Shown here piece after piece: positions 56,608 to 64,000 of a stretch of DNA of 64,000 nt; positions within the stretch are counted from its first letter, which is position 1, and each line of letters begins with the position of its first letter. Origin of the DNA: Halalkalibacter hemicellulosilyticusJCM 9152 (GTDB lineage Bacteria; Bacillota; Bacilli; Bacillales; Bacillaceae_D); NCBI RefSeq assembly GCF_000513115.1, contig NZ_BAUU01000001.1, positions 124,001 to 188,000 of the forward strand. The letters are read 5' to 3'. A model generated the notes under the pieces. It did no database searches, was not told the DNA's origin, and saw nothing but the letters and a program-made list of their open reading frames with translations. Made by a program: the position numbers and the translations under genes.

Positions 56608-57431
56608 GAACAAGTAGAGTGGCAGCTTCCTTAAATACAATTATCCTAGTTTTGTTTGGCGCTTTGACATTATTCCCGATTTATTTGGCTGTTGTTAATT
56701 CATTTAAAACACAAAGTGAAATTTTTTCAAATGTATTGGCATTACCAACATCTTTAAACTTTGATAACTATATAAATGCGATGCAACAGGTTAATTTCTT
56801 TAGTAGTATGTGGAATACCGTTATTGTAACAACGATTGGTTTGCTCGGCATCATTGTTTGTGGTTCATTAGCTGGCTATAAGCTAGCACGGACAAAAAGC
56901 AAGTTGAGCTCATTGTTTTTTCTTGTTTTTATTGCATCGATGCTTATCCCATTTCATTCGATTATGATCACGTTAACTCAAGTAGCGAATAATATCGGTG
57001 TTCAAGGCTCACCTTATGGGCTTGGATTAATTTATATTGGTTTAGGTGTTAATATGGCGATTTTCTTATGTCATGGTTTTACGAAAACGATTCCGAAAGA
57101 ATTAGAGGAATCGGCGAAAATAGATGGTGCCAATGAAATACAAATCTTTATGAAAATTATATTCCCAATGCTTACACCGATCCTTGTTACGATTGCAATT
57201 TTAAATATTTTATGGCTGTGGAATGATTTCCTCTTGCCGTTGTTAATGTTAACGAATGTTAATAACTACACGTTAATTCTTGCGATCAACATGCTGTTTG
57301 GGGAATATAACAATGATTGGCCACAAATTTTATCAGCTTTAGTTATAACGGCTTTACCATTAATTATTTTTTATCTAGTGTTCCAACGCTTTATTTTACA
57401 CGGTATTGCTGAAGGTGCTGTTAAAGGCTAA
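56604..57431 (+). CDS. CUT1 sugar ABC transporter permease, MalG type
   Basis: 275-residue permease with six membrane segments, loop ESAKIDGANEIQIFMKIIFPM and C-terminus HGIAEGAVKG. Translationally coupled (ATGA) to the MalF-type permease and 20 bp before the GH42 gene. No ATPase in the operon. Confidence 0.93.
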   Translation: MRTSRVAASLNTIILVLFGALTLFPIYLAVVNSFKTQSEIFSNVLALPTSLNFDNYINAMQQVNFFSSMWNTVIVTTIGLLGIIVCGSLAGYKLARTKSKLSSLFFLVFIASMLIPFHSIMITLTQVANNIGVQGSPYGLGLIYIGLGVNMAIFLCHGFTKTIPKELEESAKIDGANEIQIFMKIIFPMLTPILVTIAILNILWLWNDFLLPLLMLTNVNNYTLILAINMLFGEYNNDWPQILSALVITALPLIIFYLVFQRFILHGIAEGAVKG

Positions 57432-57451
57432 GCGATGTTAGGAGGGGTAAT

Positions 57452-59467
57452 GTGAAGAATCAATTATACTATGGTGTTGCTTATTATGATGAATATATGC
57501 CATATGATCGATTAGCTGAAGATATAAAAATGATGCAGGATGCGGGTATTACCGTTGTTCGCATTGCTGAATCGACGTGGAGTACACATGAGCCGCAAAA
57601 CGGGGTTTTCAATTTCAGCTCAGTGGATCGTGTATTAGATGCCATGCATAAGGCTGGAATTGACGTCATTGTTGGGACGCCAACTTATGCTGTTCCGACA
57701 TGGATGGTGAAAGAGCATCCGGATGTATTAGCGGAAACGAAGGAAGGGAAGGGGAAGTATGGAGCAAGACAAATCATGGATATTACGAATCCGACGTATT
57801 TGTTCTATGCCGAAAGAATCATTCGAAAGCTCATTTCCCGTGTGAAGGATCACCCTGCAGTGATAGGTTATCAGACCGATAATGAAACGAAGCATTACGG
57901 GACGGTGGGGCCTAATGTTCAGCTTCAGTTTGTGAAATATATGCGTGAGAAGTTTGGTTCACTTGAAGAGGTAAATAAAAAGTTTGGTCTAGATTATTGG
58001 AGCAATCGCATTAATAGCTGGGAGGATTTCCCTTCTGTCGTTGGGACGATTAATGGTAGTCTCGGTTCGGAGTTTGCTAAGTTTCAACGAACGCTTGTAA
58101 CAGATTTTCTTGCCTGGCAAGTTTCTCTCGTTAATGAATACAAAAGAGAGGATCAATTTGTGACGCAAAATTTTGATTTTGAATGGCGAGGGTATTCGTA
58201 TGGTGTACAACCCGATGTTGATCATTTCGAGGCAGCGAAACCATTTGATATTGCGGGGGTGGACATTTACCACCCGTCACAGGATGAATTAACTGGAGCA
58301 GAAATATCGTTAGGTGGTGATATGGCTCGTTCGTTGAAGCAAGACAATTATCTCGTATTAGAAACACAAGCACAGGCATTTATCAATTGGACACCCTATC
58401 CAGGTCAGCTTCGTCTTCAAGCGTTTAGTCATCTTGCCTCTGGAGCTAACATGGTTGCTTATTGGCATTGGCACTCAATTCATAATTCATTCGAAACGTA
58501 TTGGAAAGGGTTATTAAGTCATGATCTTAAGTCGAACCCGACCTATGAAGAAGCTAAGACTGTTGGGGCAGATTTTAAGAAGCTATCATCTAAGCTCGTT
58601 AATTTGAGCAAGAAAAATGATGTCGCAATGCTTATCAGTAATGAAGCTTTAACGTCTCTTGAATGGTTTCCGTTTCATTTCACTAGTGAGAAAAACTACA
58701 ATGATGTCGTTCGACTGATGTATAACGAGTTATATAACATGAATATAGGCTGTGACTTCATTCATCCTAAAACAAAAAATCTTGATCAGTACCGATTAAT
58801 TGTTGTACCTGCGCTCTATTCAGCATCTGATGAATGCTTAAAGCGTTTGAATCGCTTTGTTGAGCAAGGGGGACACGTCGTATATACGTTTAAGAGTGGT
58901 TTTACCGATGAACATGTTAAGGTTCGTACGACAACACAGCCTGGAATGATCGATGAGGTATGTGGCGTTACCTATAGTCAATTTGTCGAGCCGAAAAAAG
59001 TAACATTAAAGGATGACCCGTTTAACGTTGGGGTAGAACATAATCAAGTAGATACATGGATGGAGCTGTTAACGCCAACGACTGCTGATGTTCTTGCCTA
59101 CTATGACCATCCTCATTGGGGGAAGTATGCTGCGATCACACAGAATCAGTATGGACAAGGGATTGCGACATATATCGGCTGCTTCATTAGCTCGAAGGCG
59201 ATGAAGGCGGTATTAGAGCAGGCTGTGAAGAAGGCTGAATTATGGGGAAGTGATCAAGACCTTTCATTCCCACTCATTACGAAGTCAGGAAAGAATGATG
59301 GAGATAATACGATTCGTTACTATTTTAATTATTCAGATACAGCTGTTTCATTTACGTATCCGTATGCTCATGGAACTGATTTATTATCAGGAGATGAATG
59401 GGTACGAGGGGATGAAGTGAAGCTTGACCGTTGGGGATTTTGTGTATTGGAGGAGAGTAGCTTATGA
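57452..59467 (+). CDS. GH42 beta-galactosidase
   Basis: 671-residue cytosolic family 42 glycosidase. The TIM barrel starts QLYYGVAYYDEYMPYDRLAEDIKMMQDAGITVVRIAESTWS; acid/base Glu145 lies in GYQTDNET and the nucleophile Glu304 in YLVLETQAQAFINW. Trimerisation (RLIVVPALYSASDECLKRL) and C-terminal beta domains follow. GTG 57452 follows GGAGGGG. It overlaps the GH30 gene by 4 nt. GH42 enzymes cleave beta-galactosides, some also arabinosides; the substrate is not fixed here. Confidence 0.9.
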   Translation: MKNQLYYGVAYYDEYMPYDRLAEDIKMMQDAGITVVRIAESTWSTHEPQNGVFNFSSVDRVLDAMHKAGIDVIVGTPTYAVPTWMVKEHPDVLAETKEGKGKYGARQIMDITNPTYLFYAERIIRKLISRVKDHPAVIGYQTDNETKHYGTVGPNVQLQFVKYMREKFGSLEEVNKKFGLDYWSNRINSWEDFPSVVGTINGSLGSEFAKFQRTLVTDFLAWQVSLVNEYKREDQFVTQNFDFEWRGYSYGVQPDVDHFEAAKPFDIAGVDIYHPSQDELTGAEISLGGDMARSLKQDNYLVLETQAQAFINWTPYPGQLRLQAFSHLASGANMVAYWHWHSIHNSFETYWKGLLSHDLKSNPTYEEAKTVGADFKKLSSKLVNLSKKNDVAMLISNEALTSLEWFPFHFTSEKNYNDVVRLMYNELYNMNIGCDFIHPKTKNLDQYRLIVVPALYSASDECLKRLNRFVEQGGHVVYTFKSGFTDEHVKVRTTTQPGMIDEVCGVTYSQFVEPKKVTLKDDPFNVGVEHNQVDTWMELLTPTTADVLAYYDHPHWGKYAAITQNQYGQGIATYIGCFISSKAMKAVLEQAVKKAELWGSDQDLSFPLITKSGKNDGDNTIRYYFNYSDTAVSFTYPYAHGTDLLSGDEWVRGDEVKLDRWGFCVLEESSL

Positions 59468-60798
59468 GATGGATATCATCAACCGAATCACAACGATGGA
59501 ACGAGAAAGACGTTAAGGTAGTAACCAGTCAAGAGAAACAGTCGAGTTTGATGATTACTTCAACAGATCGTCAGCTCGTTGAAGGATTTGGTGGTTGCTT
59601 CAATGAGTTAGGCTATGAGGCTCTTTCTTTCTTAAGTGAAGAAGATCGTGAACAGGTGCTCTATCATTTGTTTCATCCTGATGGCGATTGTAAATTCTCT
59701 GTTTGCCGTCTACCGATTGGAGCGAGTGATTATGCATTAGAATGGTACAGTTTAAATGAACATGACGATGATTATGAGATGGAGCACTTTTCGATTGAGC
59801 GAGATCGAAAGTATTTAATCCCTTATATTAAAGAAGCGCTTCGTCTCAATCCAAATTTAACGTTATTTGCTTCTCCTTGGAGCCCACCAACTTGGATGAA
59901 GACACCAAAGGCTTATAATTACGGGACGTTACGATGGGAAAAAGAGGTGCTAGAAGCGTATGCTCTCTATTTTGTGAAATTTATCGAAGCGTATAAGCAA
60001 GAAGGCATTACAATTCATCAAATTCACGTACAAAATGAAGTCGTTGCTGATCAGAAGTTTCCGTCTTGTGTATGGACAGGTGAGCAATTGCGAGAATTTA
60101 TTCGTGATTACTTAGGGCCGGCTTTTGAACAGCATCACATTGAGACTGAAATTTGGCTAGGGACAATCAATGCTCCTGAGCCTTGGGATGAGTGGCTGAA
60201 AGGAAAAGCACAAGATCACGATGCGTATGCTCATACAGTATTAAGTGATCCAGAAGCATATAAATATGTCAGTGGTGTTGGTTATCAATGGGCGGGGAAA
60301 TATGGAATTCAACGGACGGTCTTGAGCTATCCCGAGCTTCGTTACATGCAAACGGAAAATGAATGCGGTGATGGTACGAATACGTGGGCTTACGCAAAAT
60401 ATATCTTTAACCTTTATCAGCACTACTTCACAAATGGAGTTAATAGTTATATCTATTGGAATATGGTTCTTCAGCCGAAAGGGCGTAGTACATGGGGATG
60501 GGAGCAAAACTCGATGCTAACAATCGAGAAGGAACGGCAACAAGTAACTCAGAACCCTGAATATTTTGTGATGAAGCATTTTTCTCATTTTGTTCGTCCT
60601 GATGCACAACTGATCGAGACAACTGGTTCATGGACAGGGAATTCGCTCGTGTTCGAGAATACGGATGGGGCGCTCATCGTAGTGATTCAAAACCCGTTTA
60701 AAGAAGAACGAGAAGTGGTGATTGAGCATAATGGTCAACAGTATTCCTTTAACTTGGAAGCGGAGTCGTTTAATTCTCTCGTTCTAAATGGAAAATAA
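59464..60798 (+). CDS. GH30 glycosidase
   Basis: 444-residue family 30 enzyme of the glucosylceramidase-like group (beta-glucosidase, beta-1,6-glucanase or beta-xylosidase/fucosidase activities are known in the family). Visible signatures: RQLVEGFGGCFNELGYEAL, CRLPIGASDYAL, ASPWSPPTWMKTP, acid/base Glu192 in HVQNEV, nucleophile Glu298 in MQTENECG, and a C-terminal beta domain. No signal peptide, so cytosolic, acting on imported oligosaccharides. Coupled to the GH42 gene. A hairpin follows. Confidence 0.88.
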   Translation: MRWISSTESQRWNEKDVKVVTSQEKQSSLMITSTDRQLVEGFGGCFNELGYEALSFLSEEDREQVLYHLFHPDGDCKFSVCRLPIGASDYALEWYSLNEHDDDYEMEHFSIERDRKYLIPYIKEALRLNPNLTLFASPWSPPTWMKTPKAYNYGTLRWEKEVLEAYALYFVKFIEAYKQEGITIHQIHVQNEVVADQKFPSCVWTGEQLREFIRDYLGPAFEQHHIETEIWLGTINAPEPWDEWLKGKAQDHDAYAHTVLSDPEAYKYVSGVGYQWAGKYGIQRTVLSYPELRYMQTENECGDGTNTWAYAKYIFNLYQHYFTNGVNSYIYWNMVLQPKGRSTWGWEQNSMLTIEKERQQVTQNPEYFVMKHFSHFVRPDAQLIETTGSWTGNSLVFENTDGALIVVIQNPFKEEREVVIEHNGQQYSFNLEAESFNSLVLNGK

Positions 60799-60820
60799 AG
60801 GTGAAGAAGTTTGGCTTAAT

Positions 60821-60864
60821 AGAGTCCGTTGAAAAAAGGTTTTGTCCTTTTTCAACGGACTCTT
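60821..60864. terminator. Hairpin between convergent GH30 and cysA
   Basis: GAGTCCGTTGAAAAA pairs with TTTTTCAACGGACTC (60822-60836 with about 60848-60862). Very strong stem with an A-T-rich inner half but only a short T-tract outside. Confidence 0.65.
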
Positions 60865-60919
60865 AGTCGATTAATGCTAGTGTTCAAAAAGGAAAAGCTA
60901 CTTTTTTTTGAATAACGTT

Positions 60920-61996
60920 TTATATAGAATATTCTTCAGGAGAAAACAATTTAATATTCTGTGGGAGCACATAGACTATGTCCCCTTTAGACAAGGATAA
61001 TTCGTTAAATTGTTCTCTAGGTAGTTCGACCTGTAGAAGGTCATCTGTTTCATTCCACCTCAATTCAAGGAATACAATTGGACCGACGGAATGGATATGA
61101 TAAATCGTGGCTAGTATGGATCCTTTTTCGTGGTTTTTATATACAGCCATTTGGTGCGGTCTAGCGAAAGCTACGGCCTCTTCATTTTCTGATCTTTCTC
61201 CATAATGAGTTGCAGCTATTTGCTGGTTTTTAACATGTAGCATACCGTTATTGAATCTTCCTTTAAAGACATTCACATTGCCAAGAAAATTATAAACAAA
61301 CGGTGTTTTAGGCTCTTCATAAACTTCATTTGGGGTCCCGATTTGCTCAATTTCTCCATTGTTCATAACGACGATTCGATCTGAAACATCTAGAGCTTCT
61401 TCTTGATCGTGTGTAACAAAAACACTCGTAACATGAACCTCGTCATGAAGTTTACGCAACCATCTTCTTAAATCCTTTCTGACCTTAGCGTCTAGCGCGC
61501 CAAATGGTTCATCAAGTAATAACACTTTAGGTTCAACTGCTAATGCGCGTGCCAAAGCGACTCGTTGGCGCTGTCCGCCAGAAAGCTGCATCGGGTAGCG
61601 GTTTTCCAGCCCCTCGAGTCGAACTAATGAAAGAAGTTCTTTTACTTTATCGTTAATTTCTTGTTTTTTTGGTCGTTCTTTAAAGGGTCTCACTCTTAAT
61701 CCGTATGAGATATTATCCTTAACTGACATATGATTAAATAAAGCATAATGTTGAAATACAAAGCCGACTTTTCTAGATACAGCATTAATGTCATTCATAA
61801 TGACATTATTGAAATAAATATTGCCAGCATCAGCTTCTTCCAGGCCGGCAATGATACGTAATAAAGATGTTTTTCCTGATCCTGAAGGACCTAGCAAAGC
61901 AACTAGTTCGCCAGAGTTGATCTCTAAGTTTATATTTGTAAGAGCTTGAAAGTTTCCGAATGATTTTGATATATTATTTATTTTAATAGACATCAC
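60920..61996 (-). CDS. cysA: Sulfate/thiosulfate ABC transporter ATP-binding protein
   Basis: 358-residue ATPase of the CysA type. Walker [10 protein letters not shown] (about residue 35), signature [15 protein letters not shown], Walker [13 protein letters not shown]-loop VFVTHDQEE, and a C-terminal regulatory domain after residue about 240 ([14 protein letters not shown]). The last about 110 residues diverge from typical CysA, as is common in Bacilli. It overlaps cysW by 4 nt. It powers sulfate import through CysT/CysW. Confidence 0.9.
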   Translation of the reverse strand: MMSIKINNISKSFGNFQALTNINLEINSGELVALLGPSGSGKTSLLRIIAGLEEADAGNIYFNNVIMNDINAVSRKVGFVFQHYALFNHMSVKDNISYGLRVRPFKERPKKQEINDKVKELLSLVRLEGLENRYPMQLSGGQRQRVALARALAVEPKVLLLDEPFGALDAKVRKDLRRWLRKLHDEVHVTSVFVTHDQEEALDVSDRIVVMNNGEIEQIGTPNEVYEEPKTPFVYNFLGNVNVFKGRFNNGMLHVKNQQIAATHYGERSENEEAVAFARPHQMAVYKNHEKGSILATIYHIHSVGPIVFLELRWNETDDLLQVELPREQFNELSLSKGDIVYVLPQNIKLFSPEEYSI

Positions 61997-62856
61997 GAAA
62001 TCCCCCTAGTTTCTGCACTTTTCCACTCAATGAAATTCTTTAAGATTAGTGTAATAATAGCTAAAATAGACATAAGTGACGCAACTGCAAACGCAGCGGT
62101 AAATTGATATTCATTGTACAAAATTTCAACATGAAGAGGCATTGTATTGGTTAGTCCCCGAATATGCCCTGAAACAACCGAGACAGCCCCGAATTCTCCG
62201 ATTGTTCTCGCATTACAGAGTATGACACCATATAAGAGAGCCCATTTTATATTAGGTATTGTCACATGCCAAAAAGTTTTCCAACCATTTGCTCCAAGTG
62301 TAAGAGATGCTTCTTCCTCTGCTGTTCCTTGTGATTGCATGACGGGTATAAGTTCGCGGGCGACAAAAGGAACAGTTACAAACATAGTGGCTAGGATAAT
62401 ACCTGGAACGGAAAAGATAATACGGATGCCGTGATCCATAAGCCAAGGACCAAATACACCATGAGCACTAAACAATAAAACAAATACTAGCCCTGCAATA
62501 ACAGGAGAAACTGAAAATGGTAAATCAATTAATGTAGTAAGTAGGTTTCTTCCTTTAAAATGAAACTTTCCTATACACCAAGCAGCGGCGATCCCAAATA
62601 GTGTATTTAATGGGACGGCTATTAGAACGACTATAAGTGTAAGTTTGATAGCAGAAAGAGCGTCTGGTTCAGTAATAGATGCCCAGTAAACGGAGAGACC
62701 CTGTTCAAAAGCGCGAAAGAAGATAGCGAATAAAGGAAGCAATAAGAAAAAAGTTAAGAAGGTTAAAGCGACTCCGATGAGCGTATAACGCACTAAAGGT
62801 GATTCATTTGTTGATTTTTGTGTAGACTTTGAATTTTCAGTTGCTAATTGTGCCAT
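61993..62856 (-). CDS. cysW: Sulfate ABC transporter permease CysW
   Basis: 287-residue permease with six membrane segments. CysW-type features: [64 protein letters not shown] and [41 protein letters not shown]. Located 15 bp after cysT; overlaps cysA by 4 nt. Confidence 0.93.
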   Translation of the reverse strand: MAQLATENSKSTQKSTNESPLVRYTLIGVALTFLTFFLLLPLFAIFFRAFEQGLSVYWASITEPDALSAIKLTLIVVLIAVPLNTLFGIAAAWCIGKFHFKGRNLLTTLIDLPFSVSPVIAGLVFVLLFSAHGVFGPWLMDHGIRIIFSVPGIILATMFVTVPFVARELIPVMQSQGTAEEEASLTLGANGWKTFWHVTIPNIKWALLYGVILCNARTIGEFGAVSVVSGHIRGLTNTMPLHVEILYNEYQFTAAFAVASLMSILAIITLILKNFIEWKSAETRGIS

Positions 62857-62871
62857 TCTACAATCCTCCTT

Positions 62872-63711
62872 TTAAGATAGTTGTCTACGTTGTGTCCACC
62901 ATTGAAGAATATTAATAATCAGGAGCATCACAAATGAAACAACTAACATAACAGCTGCTAAAGCGGTCGCCCCTGTATAATCAAATTGTTCAAGCTTTGT
63001 CATGATCAGTAATGGAGTAATTTCTGTGGACATAGGTATATTTCCAGAAATGAAGACAACTGAACCATATTCGCCTAATGCCCTTGCGAATGCTAATGCA
63101 AACCCTGTTAATAAGGCTGGTAATACAATAGGTATAATTACTTTAGTGAATGTGTGAAGCCGATTAGCTCCTAAGCTTGCAGAGGCTTCTTCTAATTCCT
63201 TATCAATACTTTGCAGTACAGGTTGAACCATTCTAACTACGAAAGGTAGTCCTATGAATGTTAAGGCGACAATAACACCTAGTGGAGTGAAGGCAACACG
63301 GATTCCTAAAATGTCTAAATACTGTCCCACCCATCCTGTGGAAGCATAGAGTGCAGTGAGTGAGATCCCAGCAACGGCTGTAGGTAGAGCGAAAGGAAGA
63401 TCGACTAGACCATCGATGATTCGTTTTCCTTTGAAGTTATAACGTACAAGAACCCAAGCGACTAGAAGACCAAATATAGCATTTATGCAAGCTGCAACAA
63501 ATGCAGCTCCGAAGCTGAGGCGATAAGAGGCCACTACTCTAGGGTCTGTCACCGTTTGCCAAAAGCTATCCCATCCCATCGACGTTGTATGAATAAAAAC
63601 CATCGATAAAGGCAATAAGACTAATAGTCCTAAATACATCATTGTAAAGCCTAATGAAAGACCGAAGCCTGGAAGAATACTATGGGATTTTATCGATTTA
63701 AACCTTTTCAT
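62872..63711 (-). CDS. cysT: Sulfate ABC transporter permease CysT
   Basis: 279-residue permease (also called CysU). CysT-type features: ILPGFGLSLGFTMMYLGLLVLLPLSMVF, VRYNFKGKRIIDGLVDLPFALPTAVAGISLTALY and ARALGEYGSVVFISGNIPMSTEITPLLIMTKLEQFDYTGATALA. It follows the sulfate-binding protein gene after a hairpin. Confidence 0.93.
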   Translation of the reverse strand: MKRFKSIKSHSILPGFGLSLGFTMMYLGLLVLLPLSMVFIHTTSMGWDSFWQTVTDPRVVASYRLSFGAAFVAACINAIFGLLVAWVLVRYNFKGKRIIDGLVDLPFALPTAVAGISLTALYASTGWVGQYLDILGIRVAFTPLGVIVALTFIGLPFVVRMVQPVLQSIDKELEEASASLGANRLHTFTKVIIPIVLPALLTGFALAFARALGEYGSVVFISGNIPMSTEITPLLIMTKLEQFDYTGATALAAVMLVVSFVMLLIINILQWWTQRRQLS

Positions 63712-63741
63712 GATTACGAAATCCTTTCTAAAGTAGAGTGT

Positions 63742-63782
63742 AATGCGATGAATATGTGTGATAGCTCCTAGTTCATCGCATT
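63742..63782 (-). other. Intercistronic hairpin between sulfate-binding protein and cysT
   Basis: AATGCGATGAA (63742-63752) pairs with TTCATCGCATT (63772-63782), a perfect 11-bp stem. In the gene direction no U-tract follows, so stabilisation or attenuation rather than full termination. Confidence 0.55.
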
Positions 63783-63805
63783 ATTTTTAGACTAATATAG
63801 CTCTA

Positions 63806-64000
63806 CTAAGGTTGATAAATTTGATCAAAAATACCGCCATCGCTAAAGTGTATATCCTGCGCTTCTTGCCAGCTCCCAAATAATTCTTCAATGTTGAAGA
63901 GGTTTATTTCTGTAAAGAGTTCACTATGTTCGGCTAGTATTTCTTCATTTCTAGGACGATAATAATGCTCAGCAGCTAGCTGTTGTCCGATATCGCTATA
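63806..64000 (-). CDS. Sulfate ABC transporter substrate-binding protein (3' end only)
   Basis: Translation of the complement from the window edge gives 64 residues ending at TAG (63806-63808): YSDIGQQLAAEHYYRPRN, then EILAEHSELFTEINLFNIEE, then SWQEAQDIHFSDGGIFDQIYQP. The YRPRN motif and the C-terminal HFSDGGIFDQIY are typical of Sbp/CysP sulfate-binding proteins. The rest lies outside the window. First known gene of the cys operon on this side. Confidence 0.88.
   Translation of the reverse strand, partial: YSDIGQQLAAEHYYRPRNEEILAEHSELFTEINLFNIEELFGSWQEAQDIHFSDGGIFDQIYQP

Overview
The window is low-GC, with strong AGGAGG-type ribosome-binding sites, TTG/GTG starts, CcpA (cre) and Fur-type boxes, lipoprotein lipoboxes and YesM/YesN-type regulators. 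This fits a spore-former-type Firmicute of the Bacillaceae, probably a soil or alkaline-environment carbohydrate degrader; the species cannot be named from sequence alone.

Layout. (1) 1-6503: LplB/YtcP/LplA-type ABC importer, a DUF624 (YesL-like) membrane protein and a cytosolic GH32 fructan hydrolase, with a perfect 26-bp LacI-type palindrome in front of the binding-protein gene. (2) 6674-12953: a CBO0543-type membrane protein, a LuxR regulator, and a methyltransferase / saccharopine-dehydrogenase-like / DUF418 / AraC cluster behind a Fur-like box, then an MmcQ/YjbR protein. (3) 12954-13823: gene-free stretch made of dispersed repeats. (4) 13824-16897: an unknown membrane protein, then a YtrA-like GntR / ABC / small-multidrug-export operon with its own promoter and operator. 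(5) 17031-21174: a VanZ-like remnant, a lipoprotein and a Fur-controlled iron-siderophore uptake locus. (6) 21560-34297: two alpha-L-rhamnosidases (one secreted with a C-terminal FIMAH-like domain, one cytosolic), a CUT1 sugar importer and a YesM/YesN two-component system. (7) 34789-43053: a ribose/xylose-type (CUT2) importer followed by a sensory sugar-binding protein, a YesM-type kinase and an AraC-type response regulator, resembling the XylFII-LytS-type three-component sensors. (8) 43448-46474: SulP anion transporter and a ROK repressor. (9) 46549-60798: AraC regulator, GH3 beta-glucosidase, a third YesM/YesN pair, a third CUT1 importer, GH42 and GH30 hydrolases. (10) 60920-64000: sulfate importer CysA-CysW-CysT and the 3' end of the sulfate-binding protein.

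How it works together. Each glycan block couples a sensor, an importer and glycosidases. None of the three CUT1 importers has its own ATPase, and the siderophore permeases also lack one, so shared ATPases (MsmX- and YusV-like) elsewhere in the genome are implied. cre sites lie in front of several of these units. Every importer binding-protein gene that has genes transcribed downstream of it here is followed by an intercistronic hairpin.

Two genome-scale signals stand out. First, about 14 genes are broken by single-base indels in short homopolymers, and restoring one base restores a full family-like protein each time; this looks like consensus sequencing error rather than decay. Second, the gene-poor gaps are built from three recurrent non-coding repeat families (called A, B and C here). 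Family A has nested inverted arms and is about 185 bp long. I do not recognise any of the three as described elements.
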